From contig CANRJM010000006.1 of assembly GCA_947630925.1 (NCBI GenBank), positions 62,001-126,000 on the forward strand: a DNA stretch of 64,000 nt, given 5' to 3'. The stretch comes from an uncultured Lachnospiraceae bacterium (GTDB lineage: Bacteria; Bacillota; Clostridia; Lachnospirales; Lachnospiraceae). A program made the position numbers and the translations under genes. Shown here one piece after another: positions 26,659-35,850 of the stretch; the stretch's first letter is position 1; each line of letters starts with the position of its first letter. The notes under the pieces are model-generated. The model did no database searches. It was not told the DNA's origin and was given only the letters and a program-made list of their open reading frames with translations.

Positions 26659-26661
26659 AAT

Positions 26662-27147
26662 ATGGAAAAGCAGATTTTAGATGCAATCAGTAAAAACAGT
26701 CGTTTTTCGACAGAGGATTTGGCGGCGATGTTAGCCGTTGACGAAGAGACAATTCGGAAAAAGATACAGGAAATGGAAGAAGACAATGTAATTTGCGGTT
26801 ATCCTACTCTGATTAATTGGGATGAAACGGATTGCGAAAAGGTAACTGCCCTGATTGAAGTAAAGGTAACGCCGCAGCGCGATATGGGATTTAATAAAGT
26901 GGCAGAGAGAATTTACCGCTTTGATGAGGTAGAGAGTGTTTATTTAATGTCCGGCGGTTTTGATTTGACAGTTATTATTGAAGGGAAAAGCATGAAAGAA
27001 GTTGCGCGTTTTGTATCAGAGAAGCTGTCGACCTTGGAATCGGTAAACAGTACGGCCACTTATTTTGTGTTAAAAAAATATAAAGAACATGGTTTGATTA
27101 TGACAAAGGACAAAAATGAACAGGAAAGGATGCTGATTACACCATGA
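26662..27147 (+). CDS. Lrp/AsnC-family transcriptional regulator
   Basis: A 161-residue protein with GAGG before the ATG. The N-terminal ~55 residues are a winged helix-turn-helix (STEDLAAMLAVDEETIRKKIQEME), the rest the ligand-binding RAM domain with the GGFDLTVIIEG pattern. These proteins form octamers and sense amino acids. It starts three bases after the AIR synthase-like gene and its stop overlaps the aminotransferase ATG, so it may control or be co-regulated with amino acid metabolism by that enzyme (inference). Confidence 0.9.
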   Translation: MEKQILDAISKNSRFSTEDLAAMLAVDEETIRKKIQEMEEDNVICGYPTLINWDETDCEKVTALIEVKVTPQRDMGFNKVAERIYRFDEVESVYLMSGGFDLTVIIEGKSMKEVARFVSEKLSTLESVNSTATYFVLKKYKEHGLIMTKDKNEQERMLITP

Positions 27148-28313
27148 GAGATCCATTGTCGAAAAAGATAACGCAGATTGAGCCATCCGGTATTCGTAAA
27201 TTTTTTGATATTGTCAGTGAAATGAAGGATGCGATTTCTCTTGGCGTGGGAGAGCCGGATTTTGATACGCCATGGCACATCCGGGAGGAAGGGATCTATT
27301 CTCTGGAAAGGGGAAGAACGTTTTATACTTCGAATGCAGGCTTAAAAGAATTAAAGCGGGAGATTGCGCTGTATTTGGACCGGCGTTTTCATCTGCAGTA
27401 TGATTATGAATATGAAATCATAATGACAGTCGGCGGAAGTGAAGCGATTGATGCCGCATTTCGCGCAATGCTGGATGCGGGGGATGAGGTTTTGCTGCCG
27501 CAGCCGTGTTTTGTCTCCTATGAGCCATGTGTGGTGTTGGCGGACGGCGTACCGGTCCGCATTGAATTAAAGGAAGAAAACCAATTTAAGCTGACAAAAC
27601 AGCAGATTTTAGACGCTGTGACAGAAAAGACAAAACTGCTTTTGCTTTCCTATCCGAATAATCCTACCGGCGCAGTTATGTCGAAGGAGGATTTAGAGGA
27701 AATTGCAGAAGTTGTCATAGAAAATGATTTATATGTCATTTCCGATGAAATCTATTCGGAGCTTACATATTGCGGAAATCATGTTTCTATTGCCTCTTTG
27801 CCGGGTATGAAGGAAAGAACGATTGTAATCAATGGTTTTTCAAAATCGTATGCGATGACGGGATGGCGTTTGGGATATGCCTGCGGTCCAAGGCGCATGA
27901 TGGAACAGATTTTTAAGATTCATCAGTTTGCGATTATGTGCGCCCCTACTACTAGCCAGTATGCTGCGATTGAGGCGGTTAGAAATGGGGATGAGGATGT
28001 TCATAAGATGCGCATGGCGTATAACCAGCGCAGAAATTTTATCATGAAAGCTTTTCGGGAAATGGGGCTGCAATGTTTTGAACCTTTTGGTGCGTTTTAT
28101 GTATTTCCGTCAATAAAAGAGTTTGGCATGACTTCGGAGGAATTTGCAAATCGTTTATTACAGGAGGAAAAAGTTGCCGTTGTGCCGGGAACGGCGTTTG
28201 GAGCATGCGGAGAGGGCTATCTTCGCATATCTTACGCATATTCTATTGACGATTTGAAGGTGGCATTAGGCCGTCTGCAAGATTTTATAGAAAGGCTTCG
28301 CCGGGAACAGTAA
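27144..28313 (+). CDS. PLP-dependent class I/II aminotransferase
   Basis: A 389-residue enzyme. The ATG overlaps the lrp stop (ATGA). Landmarks: substrate-arm SLGVGEPDFDTP, SNAGLKELKREI, SYPNNPTGAVMS with the pyridine-contacting Asn, VISDEIYSELTY with the Asp/Tyr pair, and FSKSYAMTGWRLGY with the PLP-binding Lys. It resembles PatA/AspB-type enzymes that act on aromatic amino acids or N-acetyl-diaminopimelate or alanine. The substrate cannot be decided. Confidence 0.9.
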   Translation: MRDPLSKKITQIEPSGIRKFFDIVSEMKDAISLGVGEPDFDTPWHIREEGIYSLERGRTFYTSNAGLKELKREIALYLDRRFHLQYDYEYEIIMTVGGSEAIDAAFRAMLDAGDEVLLPQPCFVSYEPCVVLADGVPVRIELKEENQFKLTKQQILDAVTEKTKLLLLSYPNNPTGAVMSKEDLEEIAEVVIENDLYVISDEIYSELTYCGNHVSIASLPGMKERTIVINGFSKSYAMTGWRLGYACGPRRMMEQIFKIHQFAIMCAPTTSQYAAIEAVRNGDEDVHKMRMAYNQRRNFIMKAFREMGLQCFEPFGAFYVFPSIKEFGMTSEEFANRLLQEEKVAVVPGTAFGACGEGYLRISYAYSIDDLKVALGRLQDFIERLRREQ

Positions 28314-28330
28314 AAGGAATTGGGAATGCT

Positions 28331-28834
28331 ATGTTAAATATTGTATTATTAGAGCCGGAAATACCGGCAAATACCGGGAATATCGGAAGAACCTGCTGCG
28401 CAACAGGAACGCGTCTTCATCTCATTGAGCCGATGGGATTTCAGATAAACGATAAAATGCTGAAACGGGCAGGACTGGATTACTGGCACAATCTGGATGT
28501 TACTGTTTATGACTGCCTTGCTGATTTTTTTGAGCAAAATCCAGATGCTGTCAGCAGTATGTTTATGGCCACAACGAAGGCAAAGAAGAATTACTCGGAA
28601 GTATCATATCCGAAGAATGCTTATATTATGTTTGGCAAGGAAAGCGCAGGGATTCCGGAGAAGATTTTAGTGGATTATGAGAAGACGGCAATTCGTATTC
28701 CAATGAATGAAAAAATTCGTTCATTAAATCTTTCTAATGCCGTGGCAATTGTGCTTTACGAGGCATTGCGTCAAAATCAATTTTTCTCTATGCAGACGGA
28801 GGGAAATCTACATTATCTGCACTGGAAAGAATAA
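28331..28834 (+). CDS. trmL: tRNA (cytidine/uridine-34-2'-O)-methyltransferase
   Basis: A 167-residue SPOUT methyltransferase. The N-terminus MLNIVLLEPEIPANTGNIGR, the middle FGKESAGIP and the end IRIPMNEKIRSLNLSNAVAIVLYEA are the three SPOUT signature blocks that build the trefoil knot and bind SAM. It methylates the wobble ribose of tRNA-Leu isoacceptors. It follows the aminotransferase by 17 bases and is the last gene of this run, ended by a bidirectional terminator. Confidence 0.94.
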   Translation: MLNIVLLEPEIPANTGNIGRTCCATGTRLHLIEPMGFQINDKMLKRAGLDYWHNLDVTVYDCLADFFEQNPDAVSSMFMATTKAKKNYSEVSYPKNAYIMFGKESAGIPEKILVDYEKTAIRIPMNEKIRSLNLSNAVAIVLYEALRQNQFFSMQTEGNLHYLHWKE

Positions 28835-28865
28835 AAAGGACAGGCTGAATCGCCTGCCCTTTTTT
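28833..28865. terminator. Bidirectional terminator between trmL and the Hsp70-like operon
   Basis: AAAAGGACAGGC pairs with GCCTGCCCTTTT around a six-base loop; T-runs are present on both exits. Confidence 0.85.
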
Positions 28866-28888
28866 GCAACGCTGGTTTTCCCCTTGTT

Positions 28889-31800
28889 TTAATAATTTAA
28901 TTCTACACGTACAATACTTTCCAATATTTTTGAGGAATCAAAGTTATCATTTGCAATAACGGTATATTCAATCGTATCCGGCGAAACAGCGCGGTAATAG
29001 ACGCCTGCATTTTCATATGGCTGCGTTAATCGGCAGTTTTTTCGATATGCATCATAAATACTCATAGTACCATTAGCCGCCTCGGAACGAGCAGAATAAT
29101 AAATGGCGAAATCTTCTGTAGAGGCGTCGCATAGATAGGTCCATTTGTTATATGGAAGCGTTGTATCGGAAATCACATGGAACAGATTTTTCTTTTTATA
29201 GCCGATATAGAAACGGAAACAAATATCGGAAGATTTTTTTGTAACATCTTGGCTCTGTGGCATAATTACCTTAATACGACCGCCTGGCCGTCCCTCTAAC
29301 AGACCAAATGCAACGCCGGTCTTTCCATTTGGCCTTGTAATCGAGGATAGGATGTCTTCTTCAGAAGATGTCTGCACGTTGCCATGTGCAAGGTCGCCGA
29401 TATCGGTTGCGCTTTGTGCCAGAGTTTCCAGCGCGGACGGCGGGTTCTTTTGGGAAGAAACATCAGCGGCGGATTTCTTGGCTGTTTCTATTCCTGATAG
29501 GACTTTAGCGGATGGATCCTCTGCCTTTTCCGGCTTTGCCATACCAAGCGCAGGGTGTAGACGGAAGAAATCGCTCCCGATCGAATCATTGACATTGTGC
29601 CGCAAATCATTTGCATAGGTAATCATATAGGTTTCAAACAAATCTGTCAGTATTTGTGAGCGGCTTCCGTTTCCTGCCAGAAAGATATGGACACAGTGGA
29701 TATCTGTCCCCAGTTTCCCCTTAAATGTAACTTTCAGACATTCAAAAAAGTTGGCAATACCCAATTCAATCCGTTTATATAGTAACTTATCCAAAACGGA
29801 AATATTCACGGCAAGCTCATAGTTTAATTTCTGCTCCCCGGTACGGGTAAAGAGCGGAAGCTTGATTTTTCCGGTCTGATACATAGAAGTATAATTTTTA
29901 TCGCGCTCCCAGAATGGACGGAGTTTTTCCATCAGTTGTCTTGTATTTAATTTTGCTTCCTGGGAATTGGTTATCAGGGATTCGCTTCCCGGAAATGGTT
30001 TGCATTCCGGTGGGAGCGAGAAAGTAATGTTATCCTCGCGAAGTTTATCCTGGTTTGCGCGGAACACTTCATACGACATCAGTTGCAGAAGATTTTCTCC
30101 TCCTAAGTACTGATCGCCGCCACTGCCGTAACATTCCAGAACATAATCGTATCTTCTGCTGTCGGCGTCATCCGGAGAGTGCCAGTGACCAAAATCAAAA
30201 TCCGTAGTGCCGCCGCCAAAATCAAAGATTCCATAGTAAACCTCATCCTCGCCGTTCTCCAGATCAAATCCATATTCTTCTAAAGCGCAGATTGCATATG
30301 CAGCCGGTTCCGAGGTGCCTTTTATAACGCGGAACTGCTTCATGATTTCTTTATTATGCAGAATGGTTTCCGGCAGTGATTTCTTTATGCCCCGATAAAA
30401 ACTGTCTATAATTTTATCACATATGGAACGCTCAAAGGTAACAGGGAAAGAGAGAAGATAATTCAGGAAAATTCCATTGTGCATATTATTAATGGCAAGT
30501 CCGATATAGTATGCATAAATTTCAATTGGATTAAAATCATTCTCTCCAATTTCAGAAAATGGAGGAAGCGAGATATCATTTCCGGATTTGTCCTTCAGGC
30601 GGATCTGCTTCTTCTGGCTTCCGGCCCATTGTTTCAGTTCATTAAAGTAAGTATAATAATCATTGCTGGTACTGTTCATCATACTGTTTATGGCACTGTG
30701 AGAAATCGTTAAATCTTCCCAGAGCGTATCTGGACGACCTTCTTTCTGGCGGTAATGCTCCATAAAACGTTCTAGATTGATTAACTCCATAACCGTAGGG
30801 TTTTCGTATTGCATTAAATCAATTTTTTTAGAAAAATGGCTGGTTCCAATTCGCATCGGAATGATTTGTTCGGAACTGTCCTGATATACTACAACGGTGC
30901 TTTTTGTACCAAAGTCAATACCGATAATCCCGTTTGTTCGGATATCGGCTGCCGGATTTCTTGCTATCATTGGAGTTTTGATTTTTGCAGTATATTTATA
31001 AGAAGTGTACTGATCCTGCCAAAGCCCCCAGTGCCCACGGTTTGGATCAATCAGAATATTTTCGTCATAACGGTCAAAGTCTGCACGCAACTGATCGCAG
31101 GCAAGCAGATGGTCTTTTAAGATCTGTATGGTAGATTCCGAAAGATTGTCAAGCGCGATGGTTTTTTCATTGACGTCATATAAGAAAGAAGAACGGTATG
31201 CGTTGTCAGAAATAAATTTGGCCTCTCCGTTCATGATACTTTCTAAAATAATATCTTCCCGGATTTTTATGGTGTTATCAACCCATTCAAAGCAATCTTT
31301 ATTGGTTTGATAGAGAGAAAGCACATGTTCGTAGGTAGAGATCAGTTCAGAAGGTAGATCGTCAGGTATCAGCTCATAATTCATCCAGAAATACAACGTT
31401 TTTGTATAAGAAATGGATTCACTGTCCATACCGTTTAATCGGTATATCGGAATATGATAGGATTCTAATTTAGAAAAACCGTTCCACCGTTTCGTACGGA
31501 TACCGTCTGCGTGGATTGCTTTCCGAAAATCCATTATGGTAAAAAAGGCATCCATCAGATATTCCGGGCAGAAATCGTATAATTTTTCCATTTTACCGCC
31601 AAAGGAACGTTTAAATTCATTGATTGTCATCAGAGTTCCGGTGTAATTTCCAAACTCTTCATGAAAAGTAATGGGATCGTAAGGCCGCTTTAGAGAACAG
31701 TGTCCCGGTTCAAAATCATTCAGATTTGGAAACAGTGCAACGCAGGAATTGTTATAGAGAACATCCTGATTGCTAATATAAAACCAATCTGATTTCTTTA

Positions 31801-31954
31801 GGTGTTCTGTAATATACTTGCGCATGTTTTCAAAAAATGCCGTTAACAGTGCGGATTGCTTTTTGGTTAAAATAGGAATATGTTCTTCTACAACTTCGTG
31901 GAAAAGTTCCTCGCCAATTGCAATTTTATCTACCTGTTTTGTTGAAATGTTCAT
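28889..31954 (-). CDS. Very large Hsp70-like ATPase with unique N- and C-terminal regions
   Basis: A 1021-residue protein with AAGGAGG before the ATG. Residues 1-~340 match nothing I know and are mixed helical. An Hsp70/actin-type ATPase core then begins: phosphate-1 loop GIIGIDFGTKSTVV (342-355), connect-1-like GTSEPAAYAICALEEYG (~547), phosphate-2 loop GIFDFGGGTTDFDFG (~575-589) and an adenosine motif IFLAGNGSRS (~748). The key Asp, Gly and Thr residues are all present, so ATP hydrolysis is likely. There is no canonical substrate-binding domain; the C-terminal ~230 residues have a low-complexity linker and then a beta-rich part. It is co-transcribed with an upstream GrpE-like gene. Function unknown; a specialised chaperone or assembly factor is the natural guess. 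Confidence 0.75.
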   Translation of the reverse strand: MNISTKQVDKIAIGEELFHEVVEEHIPILTKKQSALLTAFFENMRKYITEHLKKSDWFYISNQDVLYNNSCVALFPNLNDFEPGHCSLKRPYDPITFHEEFGNYTGTLMTINEFKRSFGGKMEKLYDFCPEYLMDAFFTIMDFRKAIHADGIRTKRWNGFSKLESYHIPIYRLNGMDSESISYTKTLYFWMNYELIPDDLPSELISTYEHVLSLYQTNKDCFEWVDNTIKIREDIILESIMNGEAKFISDNAYRSSFLYDVNEKTIALDNLSESTIQILKDHLLACDQLRADFDRYDENILIDPNRGHWGLWQDQYTSYKYTAKIKTPMIARNPAADIRTNGIIGIDFGTKSTVVVYQDSSEQIIPMRIGTSHFSKKIDLMQYENPTVMELINLERFMEHYRQKEGRPDTLWEDLTISHSAINSMMNSTSNDYYTYFNELKQWAGSQKKQIRLKDKSGNDISLPPFSEIGENDFNPIEIYAYYIGLAINNMHNGIFLNYLLSFPVTFERSICDKIIDSFYRGIKKSLPETILHNKEIMKQFRVIKGTSEPAAYAICALEEYGFDLENGEDEVYYGIFDFGGGTTDFDFGHWHSPDDADSRRYDYVLECYGSGGDQYLGGENLLQLMSYEVFRANQDKLREDNITFSLPPECKPFPGSESLITNSQEAKLNTRQLMEKLRPFWERDKNYTSMYQTGKIKLPLFTRTGEQKLNYELAVNISVLDKLLYKRIELGIANFFECLKVTFKGKLGTDIHCVHIFLAGNGSRSQILTDLFETYMITYANDLRHNVNDSIGSDFFRLHPALGMAKPEKAEDPSAKVLSGIETAKKSAADVSSQKNPPSALETLAQSATDIGDLAHGNVQTSSEEDILSSITRPNGKTGVAFGLLEGRPGGRIKVIMPQSQDVTKKSSDICFRFYIGYKKKNLFHVISDTTLPYNKWTYLCDASTEDFAIYYSARSEAANGTMSIYDAYRKNCRLTQPYENAGVYYRAVSPDTIEYTVIANDNFDSSKILESIVRVELNY

Positions 31955-32008
31955 ATGTGCCTCCTTCTCTCTATCTGAAACATCAATGTAATTTATTGGG
32001 CAGAAATA

Positions 32009-32566
32009 TTAATCAATCTCTACTACTGCTTTTTTTATAATTTCTCCGGTAAATGCATTTGTCAGACCGGTCAGTAAAATATTGGATACAGTACCGGCAG
32101 GCTTGCTTTTTTGTGTACGGATATGCATGTCCATATCGAAAGTATCGCCAATTGCAACCTGCTGTATTCCAAGGACGGGCGAATCATTCGTTCCGTTATA
32201 CAGATGCACAAAATAAGAAATGATTTCAGATAATATAGCTACGTCTGCCATATTGTCTTTCAGAGCTTCTGTCCGGGCAAATTCCCAAAGGGCATCAATA
32301 TTTCCCGGTTGGACGCCGCATGCTAAGAACTCTTCAAAAGAAACGCCTTTAAAAATCCCGCTCAAAGCGTCCTTGGATGGTTCCGACAAACTTTGATATC
32401 GGTAAAACGTATGCGTTTGACGTTGAAAGATTCCCTTAAATTGAAAATACTTTCCCTTATATTCGTCACGAAGTTTTTCGGTCTGTAACAGTTGTTCCCG
32501 TACAGCCTGCAAATCCTGCTGCAGAGCATGGATCTGCATATCCATATCTGTTTGCTGCTTTGTCAT
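32009..32566 (-). CDS. GrpE-like protein paired with the Hsp70-like ATPase
   Basis: A 185-residue protein. The ATG at 32566 follows GGGGG five bases away; an ATG four codons earlier has no site. The N-terminal ~45 residues are a coiled coil (LQQDLQAVREQLLQTEKLRDEYKGK), the middle is helical, and the C-terminal ~60 residues match the beta-domain pattern of GrpE: LGIQQVAIGDTFDMDMHIRT..PAGTVSN...EIIKKAVVEI versus GQPFDPxxHxAx...PxGTVxxVxxxGY...RVxRPAxVxV. GrpE is the nucleotide exchange factor of DnaK, so this looks like a dedicated exchange factor. It is the first gene of the minus-strand operon. Confidence 0.6.
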   Translation of the reverse strand: MTKQQTDMDMQIHALQQDLQAVREQLLQTEKLRDEYKGKYFQFKGIFQRQTHTFYRYQSLSEPSKDALSGIFKGVSFEEFLACGVQPGNIDALWEFARTEALKDNMADVAILSEIISYFVHLYNGTNDSPVLGIQQVAIGDTFDMDMHIRTQKSKPAGTVSNILLTGLTNAFTGEIIKKAVVEID

Positions 32567-32608
32567 AAATACCCCCATAAATCATAAAATACAACACTGC
32601 CTTTCTTT

Positions 32609-32617
32609 AGTATAACA
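32609..32617 (-). promoter_or_regulatory. Extended -10 of the GrpE-like/Hsp70-like operon
   Basis: On the minus strand TGTTATACT (32617-32609) is an extended -10 about 40 bases before the GrpE-like start. No good -35 is present, as is usual for this class. No CIRCE-like heat-shock operator was seen. Confidence 0.5.
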
Positions 32618-32736
32618 TATGATAAAAAGCGAGGGAAGAAAAATTATTCCTAAATTCTTATCTTTTATTAAGTGGAAGCCGGATTTTGACGAAGTAAATA
32701 TTGTAGACAATAGCTAAATTAGAAAAGAGGTATTCA

Positions 32737-35700
32737 ATGCATATAAATAATCTCGCCGTTTATGAGAAACAGGCAGTGGAAAAGCAGGATCATAAAAAGG
32801 TTCAGGGCATGGTAAGCAAAGGGGCAAAACAGACGGCCGGCTTGTCAGATGCCGTTTCTGTTGCGCCAGGCATACAGAACGATGTTTCAGGAATTTATCT
32901 TCCCGATGGCGCTGTGTCAGCCGATACGGATACCGTAGAGGCAAAGCAGCAGGGGAAGGAGACGCTCGCTGTGCTGACCGATGCGGATTACGAGGAACTT
33001 GAGAAGGAAGAAGGCTCTGTTCTGGACGCCAATCAGAAAAGTATTGAGCGCGCAGTGGAGAAAATCAAAGAACAGAAGGCGATGGATGCCAGACAGCTAC
33101 AGAAAAGCCTTGAGGTTCGGGAAGAGTTTCAGGAAGAGCTGGAGAGGATACAGACCTTAGGATTTTTGTCCCAGAAGAGCGAGGCGCAGTTAAGGCAGAT
33201 TATGGAAGAAGCGGGGATTCCGGTAACGGAGGAGACGCTTTTACAGATTTTTTCTGCCCTTGGGATGGCCAAGGATGCGCTGGAGATGACCGATCAGTCA
33301 AGGGCATATCTGATTGAACAGCAGTTAGAACCAACCATTGAGAATCTGTATCAGGGAAAGCATTCCGCTGCCGAAGGGCAGACGATGCAAAATGTCAATG
33401 CGCAGGAATTTTCAGGTTATGAGGAGCAGATACGAAAAATTTTAGAGTCGTGCGGCAGGTTGGATGAAACCGGAATGGAACATGCAAGATGGCTTTTTGC
33501 CAGGGAACTTCCAATCGATGAGACAACTTTAGGTCAGATGGAGAAACTGCAGGAGGTTTCGGAAAGCGTTACCATGTCTAAGGTGCTGGAGCAGATTTTC
33601 GTCACCATGCTGTCGGGAAATCCGGCAAAAGCTGCAAATCTGGATGTAAGACCATATCATGCGGCAAAGGAAGCCGTGTTTGGGTTCGCGGACATATCGG
33701 AGGAAGCCATTGTTTCAACAGCGGAGCTGGCGGAGAAGACGGAAGAGGAAATTACGATAAATTTGAAACTACTGCAGGAGCAGCAGGAAAAGACGGAAGC
33801 GGATTCCTCAAAGCAACAAAATCATATTCCGTTAGTTTACACCGACGATATGACTCCGCAGGAGATATTGGAAGTGACGTTGAAACGGCAGTTGGAGGAA
33901 ATCCGTCAGAAGATGACGGTACAGGCTGCTATCCGCATGGAGCAGAAGGGGATATCGCCTGATACGGAATCTCTGGAGAAAATCATTGAGGAACTCCGTA
34001 ATATTGAAACTATGTATTATAGCAGAAAGATTGGTATGGAGACGGAGGCATTGGCAGACGACGAAAGGGATTTGTTTCAGGAAACGTTGTCAAAAACGGC
34101 AGATATTGCAAATTCGCATGCTGCGCTTCTTGGAACCGGAGTCCGTCAGCGCGAACTGCTAACCGTCAATGAACTGCATGCCGCAGTTGGGAGCGTGGCG
34201 GCAAATCGAAAAGAATGGCAGGGCGTATATGAAACGGTTGCTACGGAGGTCAGAACGGATTTAGGAGATTCTATTCGAAAAGCATTTCAGGGCATTCCGG
34301 AAATTTTGCAGGATATGGGAATGGAGAATACAGAAGCAAATGAGCGTGCCGTAAGGATTCTTGGCTATAACGGTATTGCTCTTACCGAGGAAAATATCAG
34401 CCAGGTAAAACTGTTTGATGCGAAGGTAAATCGGATGATTGAAAATATGAAACCTTCAACTGTGCTGGAGTTGATACACAGAGGAGAAAATCCGCTGGAA
34501 ATCCCATTGGACCGGTTAAATGAAGAATTAGAGGAAATCAATCAGGGCAGGGATGCAGTTTCTGATGAAAAATACAGCCGTTATCTGTGGCAGTTGGAGA
34601 AAAAGAACCAGATCACACCGGAAGAGCGAGCCGGTTATATTGGCGTATATCGTCTTCTGAGCCAGATTGAAAAATCAGATGGCGCTGTTATCGGCGCTGT
34701 TATGGAGACGGAGCAGGAACTGACGCTTGGAAATCTCTTGAAACAGGCGCGGACGAGAAAGGGTTCGGGGATCGATTACCAGGTTGGCGAGACAACGGGA
34801 CTTCGTGAGTCCGTTTCGGGGAAATCATCTATTACAGATCAGATTGCACTGGGATTTTCCCAACATCAGCAGGATTTGGTTTCCAAAACATTAGAGGAGA
34901 TGACGCCGTCTAAATTAGAAGAAATGACAGATGGTCATTTAGAGCGTTTGTTGGGGCTTTCACTGGAGGAACTCTATGATGGGCTGTCTGCCGCGCAGGA
35001 TGACGAGACGCTGAACAGGGAATACTATCAGGAGAAAGCAGCAGAGCTCCGTGAGATAATGGAGCATAGCGGGACTGCGTGCGAATTTCTGGAAAAAATG
35101 CAGGCAGAGAGTACCGTTGGAAATATTTTGATTGCAAAAATGATGCTTGAGGAAGGATATTCTGTTTATCAGGAGTTCTACGACAGTAGAAAGAAACTGA
35201 CGAAAGAGGAGCGGGAAGAGTTGGAAGAAACAGTGGACTCTTTCGACGAAAGCATGGAAGACGAGGAAGCGCTGAATGCACAGTGTGCAAAATCGGAAAA
35301 AATTATGGAAAAACTTCTTACGAAATCTTCCGAACGAGCCGATATAAGTTTTGAGGAATTTAGAAAGTTTCAGCAGATTAAACGGGGGATTCGTCTGGAA
35401 GGCGTATTCCGCAGTTCCCACAGTTATGATATTCCGATCCGTACGGGGGACGGCATTACGTCGCTGAATCTTACCATTGTCCGTGGCGCAGATGAGTCAG
35501 GGAGGATTCAAGTGTCAATGGAAGATGAGGAATTTGGTAATATTGCCATGGACTTTAAAGCGTCAAATGAAAGCGTAAAAGGACTGGTGCTCTGTGATAG
35601 GAGACAGGGATTTGATGCGTTGCAGGCGCAGCAGGAGACTTTGGCTGCCAATTTGGAGTATGCCGGATTTCAAGTCAAAAACATTTCTTATGGAATGGAT

Positions 35701-35823
35701 TTCAAGTCGAGAAATGAATTGCTTCCGGAAGCCGTACAGGCACAAGAAGCAGAAACCGGACGTTTATACCAGATCGCGAAGATATTGGTGCGTTCGGCGG
35801 CAGCAGTAATACAGAGAAAATAG
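32737..35823 (+). CDS. Large flagellin-linked protein with FliK-like C-terminus
   Basis: A 1028-residue soluble acidic protein, GAGG six bases before the ATG. Most of it is helical and Glu/Gln-rich with repeated ~90-residue units of the form helix-GI-x-x-T-x-E-x-I (for example EEAGIPVTEETLLQIFSALG and GYNGIALTEENISQ). The last ~120 residues (SLNLTIVRGADESGRIQVSM, GNIAMDFKASNESVKGLVLCD, YAGFQVKNISYG) follow the pattern of the Flg_hook domain of FliK. It lies 27 bases before flagellin. From memory databases call such proteins DUF6240. A flagellar hook-length or export role is plausible but unproven. No signal peptide. Confidence 0.65.
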   Translation: MHINNLAVYEKQAVEKQDHKKVQGMVSKGAKQTAGLSDAVSVAPGIQNDVSGIYLPDGAVSADTDTVEAKQQGKETLAVLTDADYEELEKEEGSVLDANQKSIERAVEKIKEQKAMDARQLQKSLEVREEFQEELERIQTLGFLSQKSEAQLRQIMEEAGIPVTEETLLQIFSALGMAKDALEMTDQSRAYLIEQQLEPTIENLYQGKHSAAEGQTMQNVNAQEFSGYEEQIRKILESCGRLDETGMEHARWLFARELPIDETTLGQMEKLQEVSESVTMSKVLEQIFVTMLSGNPAKAANLDVRPYHAAKEAVFGFADISEEAIVSTAELAEKTEEEITINLKLLQEQQEKTEADSSKQQNHIPLVYTDDMTPQEILEVTLKRQLEEIRQKMTVQAAIRMEQKGISPDTESLEKIIEELRNIETMYYSRKIGMETEALADDERDLFQETLSKTADIANSHAALLGTGVRQRELLTVNELHAAVGSVAANRKEWQGVYETVATEVRTDLGDSIRKAFQGIPEILQDMGMENTEANERAVRILGYNGIALTEENISQVKLFDAKVNRMIENMKPSTVLELIHRGENPLEIPLDRLNEELEEINQGRDAVSDEKYSRYLWQLEKKNQITPEERAGYIGVYRLLSQIEKSDGAVIGAVMETEQELTLGNLLKQARTRKGSGIDYQVGETTGLRESVSGKSSITDQIALGFSQHQQDLVSKTLEEMTPSKLEEMTDGHLERLLGLSLEELYDGLSAAQDDETLNREYYQEKAAELREIMEHSGTACEFLEKMQAESTVGNILIAKMMLEEGYSVYQEFYDSRKKLTKEEREELEETVDSFDESMEDEEALNAQCAKSEKIMEKLLTKSSERADISFEEFRKFQQIKRGIRLEGVFRSSHSYDIPIRTGDGITSLNLTIVRGADESGRIQVSMEDEEFGNIAMDFKASNESVKGLVLCDRRQGFDALQAQQETLAANLEYAGFQVKNISYGMDFKSRNELLPEAVQAQEAETGRLYQIAKILVRSAAAVIQRK

Positions 35824-35850
35824 CATGTCTATGACAAGAAGGAGGATTTC

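Noticed and set aside
32651-32686. Sigma-28-like GCCGGATT with TAAA before the flagellin-linked gene
   Set aside because: The distance is 23 bases rather than about 15, so it does not make a sigma-28 promoter.
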